Program-made: the position numbers and the translations under genes
NCBI RefSeq assembly: GCF_947499585.1
Contig: NZ_CANMOO010000002.1
Location: forward strand, 496,001 to 560,000
DNA length: 64,000 nt
DNA from: an uncultured Allomuricauda sp.
GTDB taxonomy: Bacteria > Bacteroidota > Bacteroidia > Flavobacteriales > Flavobacteriaceae
Direction: 5' to 3'
Shown: piece after piece, positions 52,128 to 60,619 of the stretch
Position numbering within the stretch: the stretch's first letter is position 1
How the letters are laid out: each line of letters begins with the position of its first letter
The notes under the pieces: generated by a model
What the model saw: only the letters and a program-made list of their open reading frames with translations
Database searches by the model: none
What the model was told of the DNA's origin: nothing

Positions 52128-53423
52128 ATGGTAACTCGACTCGTTTCACTTTTAATTTTCTTCTCATTAAGCACTATAGTAGCTCAGAAATCCAAGCTCA
52201 GTATTAATCAAGACCGTCTTGAAACCCGAATCTTTGAACTTGCAAAGTTTGGTTTACAAGAAAATGGAGAAACAGAAAGAGTTGCTTTTAGCGATGCTGA
52301 TATTGAAGCTCGAAATTGGGTCATACTGACCTTAAAAGCTCAAGGTTTGCAAGTTTCTGTTGATTATGCCGGTAATATTATTGGTCATAGAAAAGGCCAA
52401 GACGCAACTAAAAAAGTTATTTCTTTTGGTTCACATATTGATAGGGTACCCAACGGTGGTAATTACGATGGTTGTGTTGGTTCTATGGCCTCTTTAGAAG
52501 TTATTGAAACACTAAATGAAAACAACTTAAAGACCAAACACCCTCTAGAAATTATCATTTTCTCTAATGAAGAAGGTGGCGTTATGGGAAGCCGAGCCAT
52601 GTCTGGACATCTAAGCACAAAAGCTTTTAAAGTAGTAAATACCACTGGCTTTTCTATGGGAGAAGGCATTATGAGATTGGGAGGAGACACCACACAAATT
52701 GCCAAGGTGGCTCGTAAAAAAGATGATATGGCTGCTTTTTTAGAACTTCACATTGAACAGGGTGGCATTCTTGACAAAGAAAATCTAAACATAGGCATAG
52801 TAGAAGGCATTGTTGGGCTTAAATGGTGGGATGTAGTTTTTACCGGTTTTGGTAATCACGCAGGCACTACACCAATGAATGCAAGACAAGATGCACTGTT
52901 GGCAGCTGCTAAATTCATAGTTGCCGTGAATGAAATTACCAATAGCTTTAATGGTAGTCAAGTAGGTACAGTAGGCCGTATTAAGGCAGAACCTGGTGCA
53001 CCCAATGTTATCCCTGGAAAAGTAATCACTAGTTTGGAAATTAGGGATCTATCTTCTGATGTCATCGAAAAAGTATTTCAAGCGATAAAAGCCAAAGGCG
53101 AAGTAATAGCTGCCGCATCCAATGTAAATATAGAATTCCTCCCCCTGGATACTACTGCCGAACCTGCATTGACAGCTGTTGAAATTCAAAAGGAAATAGA
53201 AATTGCTGCCTCAAAACTTGGATATACTTTCAAATATATGCCCAGTGGAGCAGGACATGATGCACAAGATATAGCTACCATAGCGCCAACAGGAATGATT
53301 TTTGTGCCAAGCAAAGATGGAATAAGTCATTCGCCTAAAGAATTTACCTCTGCTAAAGATATGGCGAATGGAGCCAATGTTTTATTGCATACCATTTTAG
53401 CGCTTGATAAGAAATTGGACTAG
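52128..53423 (+). CDS. Exported M20 family amidohydrolase
   Basis: 431 residues. M20/amidase hydantoinase-carbamoylase family: His103 and Asp114 (GSHIDRVPNGGNYDGCVG), Glu148-Glu149 (NEEGG) and a later His form the dinuclear zinc site. The family includes N-carbamoyl amino acid hydrolases and allantoate amidohydrolases. The N-terminal segment of about 20 residues ending AQKSK looks like a signal peptide, so this copy is probably periplasmic, unlike most relatives. Convergent with the CYTH gene, end to end with no gap. Confidence 0.88.
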   Translation: MVTRLVSLLIFFSLSTIVAQKSKLSINQDRLETRIFELAKFGLQENGETERVAFSDADIEARNWVILTLKAQGLQVSVDYAGNIIGHRKGQDATKKVISFGSHIDRVPNGGNYDGCVGSMASLEVIETLNENNLKTKHPLEIIIFSNEEGGVMGSRAMSGHLSTKAFKVVNTTGFSMGEGIMRLGGDTTQIAKVARKKDDMAAFLELHIEQGGILDKENLNIGIVEGIVGLKWWDVVFTGFGNHAGTTPMNARQDALLAAAKFIVAVNEITNSFNGSQVGTVGRIKAEPGAPNVIPGKVITSLEIRDLSSDVIEKVFQAIKAKGEVIAAASNVNIEFLPLDTTAEPALTAVEIQKEIEIAASKLGYTFKYMPSGAGHDAQDIATIAPTGMIFVPSKDGISHSPKEFTSAKDMANGANVLLHTILALDKKLD

Positions 53424-53897
53424 TTACCATTTAATAAAAGGTTTTTTACTTAGTTGAGAATTATAATATTTAATTTCTCCCGTAACCTCTGTTCCCAACC
53501 AGTCTGGTTTTAAAAAAACCTCATCTTCATGCTCAAGTTCAATTTCGGCAACGACTAATCCTTTGTTTTCCCCAAAGAATTCATCTACTTCAAAAACATG
53601 ATTTCCAGCGGGAATTTCAAACCGTATTTTCTCTAAAATAACCGGCTCGCATAAATCAATCAAATTGGTAGCCTCACTGATACTTATTTCTGCTTCCCAT
53701 TCAAACCGGGTTGTTCCCGAGTCATTACTTCTTCCCTTAACTGTCAAAAAGCCCTTATTTCCTTTTATTCGAACACGAACTGTTCTTTCTGGGTCCGTAT
53801 TCAAAAACCCTTGAACAATTCGAGTTTGAGAACTTGCATCCTTTTTATAAGCGTTCGACTTTACTAAAAACTTGCGTTCTATTTCTAATTGCTCCAT
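53424..53897 (-). CDS. CYTH domain protein
   Basis: 157 residues from ATG 53897. The CYTH signature EIERKFLV (5-12) opens the tunnel-type triphosphate-binding fold, with other charged residues (RVRIKG, ELEHEDE) expected for a thiamine triphosphatase/adenylate cyclase-like phosphatase. Bacterial members often hydrolyse tripolyphosphate; the substrate is not certain. It is back to back with dinB, only 27 bases between the start codons. Confidence 0.88.
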   Translation of the reverse strand: MEQLEIERKFLVKSNAYKKDASSQTRIVQGFLNTDPERTVRVRIKGNKGFLTVKGRSNDSGTTRFEWEAEISISEATNLIDLCEPVILEKIRFEIPAGNHVFEVDEFFGENKGLVVAEIELEHEDEVFLKPDWLGTEVTGEIKYYNSQLSKKPFIKW

Positions 53898-53913
53898 CAA
53901 AATAAATATACCC

Positions 53914-53921
53914 TAAATTTG
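53914..53921 (+). promoter_or_regulatory. -7 promoter element of dinB, almost at the start codon
   Basis: TAAATTTG, a perfect TAnnTTTG match, ends 3 bases before the dinB ATG; a TTG at 53889-53891 lies 22 bases upstream, within the normal -33 spacing. If used, transcription starts at or inside the start codon region. Confidence 0.55.
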
Positions 53922-53924
53922 AGT

Positions 53925-55025
53925 ATGGACTTTGATTTTCCCTTACGAAAAATCATTCATGTGGATATGGATGCCTTTTACGCATCTGTGGAGCAACATG
54001 ACAATCCCGAGCTTAAAGGAAAACCTGTTGCTGTTGGCGGGGGTTCCAAACGCGGTGTAGTTTCAGCGGCAAGCTATGAGGCCAGAAAATTTGGTGTGCG
54101 TAGTGCAATGGCTGGTTATATTGCTAGAAAAAACTGTCCAGATTTAATTTTTGTGAAACCACGTTTTGAGCGTTACAAAGAGATTTCACAACAAGTAAGA
54201 AGTGTCTTTTTCGAGTATACTGATTTGGTAGAACCACTCTCCCTAGATGAGGCCTATCTAGATGTAACTGAAAATAAAAAAGGCAACCCTTCTGCAACGC
54301 TTATCGCTAAAGAAATTCGACAAAAGATTTTAGACAAAACAGGGTTGACAGCTTCTGCCGGAATTTCCATTAATAAGTTTATTGCGAAAGTAGCCAGTGA
54401 CTATAATAAGCCAAACGGGCAAAAAACCGTAAATCCTGAAGAGGTCATCCAATTTTTGGAAGACCTTGATATTCGGAAATTCTATGGGGTGGGAAAAGTG
54501 ACCGCAGAAAAAATGTATAAGCTCGGGATTTTCACAGGGAACGATTTAAAGCAAAAATCCTTGGAATTTCTAGATAGCACTTTTGGAAAAAGTGGAAAAT
54601 ACTACTATTATGTGGTGCGTGGAATTCATAACAGTGAAGTAAAGCCCCATCGAATTCCAAAATCTGTAGGTGCGGAACGTACCTTCTTTGAGAATCTTAG
54701 TAGTGAAGTCTTTATGCTGGAAAAATTAGAGAATATTGCCAATGAATTGGAAAGAAGGCTTCAGAAATCTAAAATAGCAGGTAAGACCATTACCTTGAAA
54801 ATTAAATACAGCGATTTTACACTCCAGACCAGAAGCAAAACGCTGCCTTATTATATTGCAAAAAAAGAGCTGATTCTGGAAACCGCCAAAGAATTGTTGT
54901 ATCAGTCAACCTTAGAAAACTCAGTTCGCTTATTGGGAATTTCGTTAGCAAACCTCAACACCGAGAAAAAAAAGGAAGAGCTAAAAAAAGAATCCGTTTT
55001 AGTGCAACTCAAATTTGATTTTTGA
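53925..55025 (+). CDS. dinB: DNA polymerase IV (Y family)
   Basis: 366 residues from ATG 53925; a longer frame to 53889 runs into the promoter and the divergent CYTH gene. Y-family catalytic residues are Asp14 (IIHVDMD) and Asp108/Glu109 (SLDEAYLDV). The thumb and little-finger domains follow, and the last residues QLKFDF look like a beta-clamp-binding motif. The product is error-prone and used in translesion synthesis. The very short distance from the -7 box is unusual and would make a leaderless mRNA. Confidence 0.95.
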   Translation: MDFDFPLRKIIHVDMDAFYASVEQHDNPELKGKPVAVGGGSKRGVVSAASYEARKFGVRSAMAGYIARKNCPDLIFVKPRFERYKEISQQVRSVFFEYTDLVEPLSLDEAYLDVTENKKGNPSATLIAKEIRQKILDKTGLTASAGISINKFIAKVASDYNKPNGQKTVNPEEVIQFLEDLDIRKFYGVGKVTAEKMYKLGIFTGNDLKQKSLEFLDSTFGKSGKYYYYVVRGIHNSEVKPHRIPKSVGAERTFFENLSSEVFMLEKLENIANELERRLQKSKIAGKTITLKIKYSDFTLQTRSKTLPYYIAKKELILETAKELLYQSTLENSVRLLGISLANLNTEKKKEELKKESVLVQLKFDF

Positions 55026-55073
55026 TTACAATCCAAATCAATCGAAACCGGTTACGTTTATCCAAAACTAAAA

Positions 55074-55529
55074 TTATACTGCTTCTACAGAAAAAATGGT
55101 CAATGCCCAAATGATAATAGAAGAGAAGAAAATTCCAAGGGCGTTGGCGAAAAATGCCTTCTTTTTTTCAATTTTAAGAAGATACGATGCAATGCTACCA
55201 GCATACACCCCTGTACCAGGCAAGGGAATCATAACGAATAGCACTAGACCAAAAAAGCCGAATTTTTTAATTTTTGCTGCTGTTCCGATCTTTGCCCTTT
55301 TGGCAACATAGATTGCCGATTTTTTATAGAAACGCCATTTTATCAAATAACGATTAATGTTCTCAAGAAAGAACATCATTAAAGGAAAAACCAAAAGATT
55401 GGCGAGAAAACAGGCAATAAGAACTACATAACTATTTAAGCCTCTCATAATCCCATAAGGTATTCCCAATTTAGATTCACCAAAAGGGGATAAACTCCAA
55501 AGCATGGCAGTTAACAGGTCTAATATCAC
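55074..55529 (-). CDS. Small multidrug export protein (COG2426-like)
   Basis: 151 residues with four to five hydrophobic segments, beginning with the COG2426 pattern WSLSPFGESKLGIPYGIM near 11-28. The start is a GTG at 55529; ATG 55505 is an alternative that would drop 8 residues, so the N-terminus is uncertain. Proteins of this type are loosely called small multidrug exporters without much experimental basis. It converges on dinB, 48 bases apart. Confidence 0.8.
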   Translation of the reverse strand: MILDLLTAMLWSLSPFGESKLGIPYGIMRGLNSYVVLIACFLANLLVFPLMMFFLENINRYLIKWRFYKKSAIYVAKRAKIGTAAKIKKFGFFGLVLFVMIPLPGTGVYAGSIASYLLKIEKKKAFFANALGIFFSSIIIWALTIFSVEAV

Positions 55530-55703
55530 AGCATCATTTAGACCGCTAAACTAGTCATGAAAATGCTTTAATCAATGCTATAAAACGCTAAATTATAATT
55601 AAAACTCCTAGCTCAATATATAGAACTAAAATAAGCATAGCATAAATCTTAACACCCTCTAATACAAGTGTTTAAATTTGAATTTTTATAAGAATAACTA
55701 GAC

Positions 55704-55713
55704 AGACCAGTCT
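55704..55713 (+). promoter_or_regulatory. Possible TetR operator
   Basis: AGACCAGTCT, an inverted AGAC/GTCT repeat with a central CA, like operators of NemR-type TetR repressors. It lies 17 bases before the TetR start, in an autoregulation position. Confidence 0.45.
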
Positions 55714-55730
55714 TTTGTTATATTTATACC

Positions 55731-56312
55731 ATGGGGGAAATCACAATACACAACAAAATAATCACTTCAGCAAGTAATCTCTTTTATACCAACGGATATA
55801 ATTCAACGGGAATCAATGAAATAATTTCTAAATCTGGTATAGCAAAAGCTACGCTGTACAGCCATTTTAAATCCAAGGAGGACATTTGTATGGCTTATCT
55901 AAAACAGCGCCACGATAGTTTCTTGGAATCCTTAAAAAGTTATGTTTCCAAGAGGAAAAAAGGGAGAAATCAGTTGTTGGCCATCTTTGACCTTTTAAGG
56001 GATATGTACAGAGAGGAAGATTTTCATGGTTGTTGGGGACTTAAAACGTTGGGTGAACTTTCACCTAAACAGAAAAAAATTTTAGGGGTAATACAGAAGC
56101 AAAAAAAAGAACTGTTATTGTACTTAGGAGAGGTTGTTGGTGACAATATTACCAATATCTCCAAGGCCGAGACCGAAAAAATATCTGGAGGAATCTACCT
56201 TTTATATGATAGCGCCATTACCGAGAGTCATTTGTTCAAAAATGATTGGCCCATCTATACGGCTAGAAGCATAGCACCATTACTTTTTGCTAATTCTGAA
56301 GTAGTACAATAA
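55731..56312 (+). CDS. TetR/AcrR family regulator
   Basis: 193 residues. The N-terminal helix-turn-helix is typical of TetR repressors (INEIISKSGIAKATLYSHFKSKEDI, shown in part, at about 24-48). The C-terminal half is the ligand domain. A plausible operator lies just upstream, so autoregulation is likely. Its target may be the minus-strand cupredoxin/AhpD/small-peptide genes, but they converge with it and share only a bidirectional terminator. The inducer is not known. Confidence 0.9.
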   Translation: MGEITIHNKIITSASNLFYTNGYNSTGINEIISKSGIAKATLYSHFKSKEDICMAYLKQRHDSFLESLKSYVSKRKKGRNQLLAIFDLLRDMYREEDFHGCWGLKTLGELSPKQKKILGVIQKQKKELLLYLGEVVGDNITNISKAETEKISGGIYLLYDSAITESHLFKNDWPIYTARSIAPLLFANSEVVQ

Positions 56313-56346
56313 AAAGAGCCCCTTCAAAATTGAAGGGGCTCTTTTT
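56311..56346. terminator. Bidirectional terminator between TetR and cupredoxin genes
   Basis: A 16-bp perfect stem AAAAGAGCCCCTTCAA/TTGAAGGGGCTCTTTT with 2-base loop, flanked by A and T runs. It serves both converging genes. Confidence 0.93.
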
Positions 56347-56365
56347 AATTATATAACACTTGTTA

Positions 56366-56758
56366 TTATTTTACAATCAAGGTATTATCCGTTGATGTAG
56401 GGTTTAAAGGACAGAAATACACGTATTCTCCTTTTTCCAATTTAGTTGGCTTTGAAGTTTGTGAAGTTCCTGTTTTTACCGCTTGAGTAACATAAGCAGT
56501 CTGGATATGGTTTTCAGGCTTACTAACGTCTTTCCCTTTTTTAACCAACACAAAACCCACTTCATGTCCTACTCCATTGTTCGTAATGTCAAAAACATAC
56601 GTTCCTTCAGAAACGGTAATTTGTTTTTGTGTAAACTCTCCAGAAGTTTGCTCCAAAGACAGTGTTCTGACCGGTGCATCCTTCATCATTTTATCCTGTG
56701 CGTTTACAGAAAATACTGTTCCAACGGCGAATACTAAAATTGCAATTACTTTTCTCAT
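56366..56758 (-). CDS. Exported cupredoxin-like protein lacking a full copper site
   Basis: 130 residues with a signal peptide ending NAQ at about 20. The fold matches a plastocyanin/blue-copper-like domain: strands ITVSEGTYVFDITNNGVGHEVGFV with His65 and YVYFCPLN with Cys116. After Cys116, where type 1 copper proteins have His then Met within a few residues, the sequence is PLNPTSTDNT, with no His or Met. So copper binding is likely lost or altered. It lies downstream of the AhpD-like gene, 32 bases away, probably the same operon. Confidence 0.8.
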   Translation of the reverse strand: MRKVIAILVFAVGTVFSVNAQDKMMKDAPVRTLSLEQTSGEFTQKQITVSEGTYVFDITNNGVGHEVGFVLVKKGKDVSKPENHIQTAYVTQAVKTGTSQTSKPTKLEKGEYVYFCPLNPTSTDNTLIVK

Positions 56759-56790
56759 TTTATGATATTTAATTTATTATGGTTTATTTA

Positions 56791-57339
56791 TTATGCTTCA
56801 ACTGTTTCCAAAGGCTTAGCTACTGGAAAATCAACTGGTACTTCTGTTGTGTTATTGATATAATTTGAAATCGTTTTGTCTCCTACCAATACAATTGTAT
56901 CAATAAGGTTTTCTTTGGTCCAACCTGCAGTAAAGAAATTGTCCAAAACGGTTGCATCTGTAGCTCCTCTATTTTCTGTGATGTTCTTGGCCAATTTTGC
57001 CAATGCATCCAATCTATTGTCAAAAGATGCATTCCCTGATCTTAATTCCAATATTTGGTCATCTGTGAAACCGTTCATTTTACTTATTGCAGTATGTGCG
57101 GACAAACAATAAATACAATTGTTCACTTCGCTTACGGCCAAGTTTACAACCTCTTTTTCTTTCGCTTTCAAAGATGTTTTAGCGTTGGAAAGGTTTAAAT
57201 AATTACCCAATGCATTCTCTGAGTGTGCATAGGTGGCAAAAAGGTTTGGAACAAAGCCAACTGCTTTTTCCAGGTTGTCAAAAATTGCTTGATTGTTACT
57301 ACTTACTTCTTCTCTTTTAGGTACGTTAAATGTGCTCAT
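56791..57339 (-). CDS. AhpD-like carboxymuconolactone decarboxylase family protein
   Basis: 182 residues. The AhpD/CMD motif is complete: Glu71, Cys75xxCys78 and His82 in SEVNNCIYCLSAHTAI, which in AhpD forms the peroxide-reducing disulfide relay. A lactonase role is the alternative. A gene for a 52-residue His/Cys protein precedes it (57371-57529), 31 bases before its start. A likely operon with that peptide and the cupredoxin-like gene. Confidence 0.88.
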   Translation of the reverse strand: MSTFNVPKREEVSSNNQAIFDNLEKAVGFVPNLFATYAHSENALGNYLNLSNAKTSLKAKEKEVVNLAVSEVNNCIYCLSAHTAISKMNGFTDDQILELRSGNASFDNRLDALAKLAKNITENRGATDATVLDNFFTAGWTKENLIDTIVLVGDKTISNYINNTTEVPVDFPVAKPLETVEA

Positions 57340-57370
57340 AATTCTATCTTTTATTTAATTATTATATGGG

Positions 57371-57529
57371 TTAAAAATTCTTTACAAATGGTTTTTCTGC
57401 ATCACAATAAAAATCATGGTGATGCTTCTGCTCACAATGTGTGTCTGGTATAAGGGTCTGTACTTCTGCTTTCTTAGAAGTTCTAAATATCTCTATGAGA
57501 TTGAAAACTGATTTTTCTATTGCGTTCAT
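57371..57529 (-). CDS. Small His/Cys-rich protein (52 residues)
   Basis: A short ORF read by hand from ATG 57529 to TAA 57371. The centre contains HCEQKHHHDFYC (31-42), with two Cys and four His in twelve residues, a plausible metal-binding site. No signal peptide or membrane segment. It begins 31 bases before the AhpD-like gene ends are reached on the same strand, suggesting co-transcription. A near-consensus -7 variant CATCTTTG lies 26 bases upstream. Real coding status is likely but not proven; it is too short to be judged by composition alone. Confidence 0.6.
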   Translation of the reverse strand: MNAIEKSVFNLIEIFRTSKKAEVQTLIPDTHCEQKHHHDFYCDAEKPFVKNF

Positions 57530-57620
57530 CTTTACTTTACTTTTAATTACAATGCAAAGATGTAGCGAAAAGACAGGGTGTTGTTAGTAGTAATTTCCCG
57601 ACCGCTTGCCTAAGTTTCCC

Positions 57621-58469
57621 TTAAGCAGAAATAAGTAGGTTTTCTCGGTATTCCGAAGGTGTTTTTTGGGTCATTTTTTTAAAAAAACGACTAAAATGTG
57701 CCGGATCATTAAATCCTAGATCAAAGGCGATTTCCTGATTTTGCTTATCTGTAAAATGAATAAGTCTTTTTGCTTCCAAGGTCAAACGTTCCAGAATAAT
57801 TTGTTGTGGAGATCTTTGATTATAAATTGAAAAGAGATTGGATAGGGTTTTAGGTGATTTAAATAGCATTTCTGCATAATCACTCACTTTACGTTTGGTT
57901 TTATAATGAATATCTACTAGATAATTGAACTTTCTGATGGTATCTACTTGTTCGTTATTAAGTGCTTTAACAATATGCTGTTCCTTGGCCAAACGGGTAC
58001 TCATGATTATCAATCTTTTCAGAAGCATTTGAAGCATATCACCTTGAATGTTATCTGGTGTGGAGAATTCTTCCAAAAAAACCTCAAACCATATATTAAA
58101 TTTTCGTAGTTGGTCTTCTGGAATAGAAATTATCGGTAAATCTTGTGTTCCAAAAAAGAGAATGCCATTACAAGAGACTTCACTGTCATGATCAGAAATA
58201 CAATAAAACTCCCTATTAAAAAGGATAGCTGAAAGTGGCAAGCCGGTTTTAGTAAAGGAAACATTTTGCAAGTAGGTGACCGTTACAATTTGATTGGGCA
58301 TAAGTTCTAAAACCATATCATCTACAACAAATTCTATGGGTTTATCATTCCTGTTCCATAAAAATTTAATGGTGTTGGAAGTTATAGAGAAACGATCATT
58401 ATCTCTTTTAATGTCATCCGTTAGCCCTAAAATAGCACCCAATTTAGGGTCTTTAAATTCATGTCTCAT
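57621..58469 (-). CDS. AraC family transcriptional regulator
   Basis: 282 residues. The N-terminal part (about 1-160) is a cupin-like ligand-binding region and the last 100 residues hold the two helix-turn-helix motifs of AraC/XylS proteins: SPKTLSNLFSIYNQRSPQQ and IAFDLGFNDPAHFSRFFKKMT. Ligand unknown. It lies upstream of the small peptide/AhpD/cupredoxin genes on the same strand, so it may control them. An inverted repeat in its promoter region (58582-58602) may be its operator. Confidence 0.88.
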   Translation of the reverse strand: MRHEFKDPKLGAILGLTDDIKRDNDRFSITSNTIKFLWNRNDKPIEFVVDDMVLELMPNQIVTVTYLQNVSFTKTGLPLSAILFNREFYCISDHDSEVSCNGILFFGTQDLPIISIPEDQLRKFNIWFEVFLEEFSTPDNIQGDMLQMLLKRLIIMSTRLAKEQHIVKALNNEQVDTIRKFNYLVDIHYKTKRKVSDYAEMLFKSPKTLSNLFSIYNQRSPQQIILERLTLEAKRLIHFTDKQNQEIAFDLGFNDPAHFSRFFKKMTQKTPSEYRENLLISA

Positions 58470-58581
58470 TAAGCTTTGCCTTCTAGTTTATTGTTGCAGA
58501 ATCAGGTTTTTCCAGTTCTTAGTCACGCTATCTTGTTGATACTTACATCCATTTTAAAACCCCTTTTAAAGGATTTCTTAA

Positions 58582-58602
58582 ACAATACTGTTAATGTATT
58601 GT
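58582..58602. promoter_or_regulatory. Inverted repeat between divergent araC-type and PAS genes
   Basis: ACAATAC and GTATTGT, perfect 7-bp arms separated by 7 bases, lie in the 173-base gap between the AraC and PAS start codons. The position suits an operator used by the AraC regulator on itself, the PAS gene or both. Confidence 0.5.
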
Positions 58603-58642
58603 CTAGATTTTACTACTGTTAAAACTTTTTATAGTATTGGGC

Positions 58643-59164
58643 ATGGAAAAGACAAAATTCTATGATGAAGCGATAAACAACTTTTATCGCAACAAAGAAA
58701 TAAATAGCTATCCATTAAGCTCATTGGATATTTATGCGCAACACTTTGGCAAAGTCTGCAAAAATCTTCAAGACGTCAAAAACTTAAGTGATTTGGCCCA
58801 AAAAGAAAAATGGGAAAATGAGATGCCTTTCCGTAATGAAATCATGGACAAGGAACATGTTGTAGTTGTAACCGATGCCAATCTTAACATCGTTTATGCT
58901 TCCCAAAATATGTTTCAGATGAACGGTTATGAATCTGATGAAGTTATAGGGGAAAAACCAAAAATGTTTCAGGGTAAAGAAACTTGTGTTGAAACCACAA
59001 AACAAGTTTCAAACGCTATAAAAAATAATGAACCCTTTGAAGTTGTTTTGCTCAACTATCGAAAAAATGGCTCTCCATATAAATGTTGGATACAGGGTTC
59101 TCCTGTTTTTGATAAAGCCGGTAAAGTGGTAAACTTTATCGCCTTTGAAAAGGAAGTTGCCTAG
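58643..59164 (+). CDS. LOV-like PAS domain protein without photoactive cysteine
   Basis: 173 residues from ATG 58643 (TTG 58637 less likely). Residues about 67-172 form a PAS domain. The region resembles LOV photosensors, with VVVVTDANLNIVYAS, FQGKET (compare the LOV FLQGPET), LLNYRKNGSPYKCW and the final FIAFEKEV. The LOV cysteine motif GxNCRFLQ is replaced by GEKPKMFQ (103-110), with Pro106 for the Cys. So it may bind a flavin or other ligand, but classical Cys-adduct photochemistry is not expected. There is no output domain, so the effector is unknown. Confidence 0.82.
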   Translation: MEKTKFYDEAINNFYRNKEINSYPLSSLDIYAQHFGKVCKNLQDVKNLSDLAQKEKWENEMPFRNEIMDKEHVVVVTDANLNIVYASQNMFQMNGYESDEVIGEKPKMFQGKETCVETTKQVSNAIKNNEPFEVVLLNYRKNGSPYKCWIQGSPVFDKAGKVVNFIAFEKEVA

Positions 59165-59174
59165 CCTGTTTTTT

Positions 59175-60617
59175 CTAAAAAGAACAAGTTTCTATTTCGG
59201 TAATACGTAAAGTATTGACCATGCCTTTTTCTTTTATTGGCATTGCCGCTAAACTTATAAGCATATCCCCTACGTCCAAAAACCCCTTCTTGCAGGCTAT
59301 TTGGTTTACATCTTCTATGGTTTCATCTGTAGAAACATATTTATCATAATAAAAGGCCTTTACTCCCCATAACAAATTTAATTGCGTCAAAATCCTTTTG
59401 TTAGAGGTAAAAACGAGAATGTGGGCACTTGGTCTCCATGCCGATATTTGAAAAGCTGTATATCCGCTATTTGTAAGTGTAGAAATAGCCTTTGCCTGGA
59501 TTTCGTTTGCCATTGTGGCGGCGTGGTAACAAACTGATTTGGTAATATATCTTTTGGTACGGATATGAGGTGGCGTTTGCGGAACATTAATTAAACTAGA
59601 GCCTTCAACACTATTTAAAATGCTTGACATTTTCTCAATTACTTGAACCGGGTAATTCCCCACAGAAGTTTCACCGGAAAGCATTACGGCATCAGCTCCA
59701 TCCATTACCGAGTTTGCGACATCATTGACCTCTGCACGTGTAGGAGTAAGACTTGTAATCATAGTCTCCATCATCTGCGTGGCAATAATTACGGGAATTC
59801 TAGCTTTCTTTGCCCGCAATACCAATTTCTTCTGAATAAGAGGAACTTCATGTGCTGGAACTTCCACACCTAAATCACCTCTAGCTACCATTAAACCATC
59901 GCAATACGCAACAATTTTATCAATATTCTCAACTGCTTCTGGTTTTTCAATTTTGGCAATGATTGGGATTTTATGCTCGGAGTGTTTGTTAATTAAATCC
60001 TGTAAACCAATAAGGTCTTGACTATGGCGTACAAAAGAAAGTGCCATCCAATCCACTTCTTGCGAAATGGCAAATATGGCATCCTTGATATCTTTTTCCG
60101 TTAAAGCAGGTAATGAAATATCTGTATTGGGTAAGTTCACCCCCTTTTTTGATTTTAACGGACCACCCTGTATAACGGTTGTTTTAACTTCATCTTTCCC
60201 GTTCGTGGATTTAACTTCAAAAATTAATTTTCCATCATCCAATAAAATTAGTTCACCAGGTTTTACATCTTGAGGAAAGGTTTGGTAGTTCATATAAACT
60301 CTCTTTGCCGTTCCTTCAAAAGGCTCCCCAGTAGCAAAAGTAATCTCATCTCCAGGAGCAACAACAGCTTCACCTCCCATAACACCTACTCTAAGCTTTG
60401 GTCCTTGTAAATCTGCAAGTATTGAAGTATTAATACCCAATTCCCCATTTAAATCCCGTATCATTTGAATGCGTTCCGCAACATCGTCATGGGAAGCGTG
60501 CGAAAAATTTATCCTAAAAACATCCACTCCCGCTTCCATCATATTTTTAAGGACTTCCTTCTTACTTGTGGCAGGACCTAGGGTCGCTACAATTTTTGTC
60601 TTCTTTCTAGTTGGCAT
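59175..60617 (-). CDS. pyk: Pyruvate kinase
   Basis: 480 residues. It converts phosphoenolpyruvate and ADP to pyruvate and ATP in glycolysis. Motifs: RINFSHAS (35-42), KIEKPEAVENID near 219-230, MVARGDLGVE and the ATQMMETM segment near 273-280 that carry the metal and active-site residues. The C-terminal third is the regulatory domain. It begins 2 bases after the IPExxxVDY gene stop, both in the minus-strand cluster with rnc, fabF and acpP, which is conserved in the Bacteroidota. It converges with the PAS gene, 10 bases apart. Confidence 0.96.
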   Translation of the reverse strand: MPTRKKTKIVATLGPATSKKEVLKNMMEAGVDVFRINFSHASHDDVAERIQMIRDLNGELGINTSILADLQGPKLRVGVMGGEAVVAPGDEITFATGEPFEGTAKRVYMNYQTFPQDVKPGELILLDDGKLIFEVKSTNGKDEVKTTVIQGGPLKSKKGVNLPNTDISLPALTEKDIKDAIFAISQEVDWMALSFVRHSQDLIGLQDLINKHSEHKIPIIAKIEKPEAVENIDKIVAYCDGLMVARGDLGVEVPAHEVPLIQKKLVLRAKKARIPVIIATQMMETMITSLTPTRAEVNDVANSVMDGADAVMLSGETSVGNYPVQVIEKMSSILNSVEGSSLINVPQTPPHIRTKRYITKSVCYHAATMANEIQAKAISTLTNSGYTAFQISAWRPSAHILVFTSNKRILTQLNLLWGVKAFYYDKYVSTDETIEDVNQIACKKGFLDVGDMLISLAAMPIKEKGMVNTLRITEIETCSF

Positions 60618-60619
60618 TG

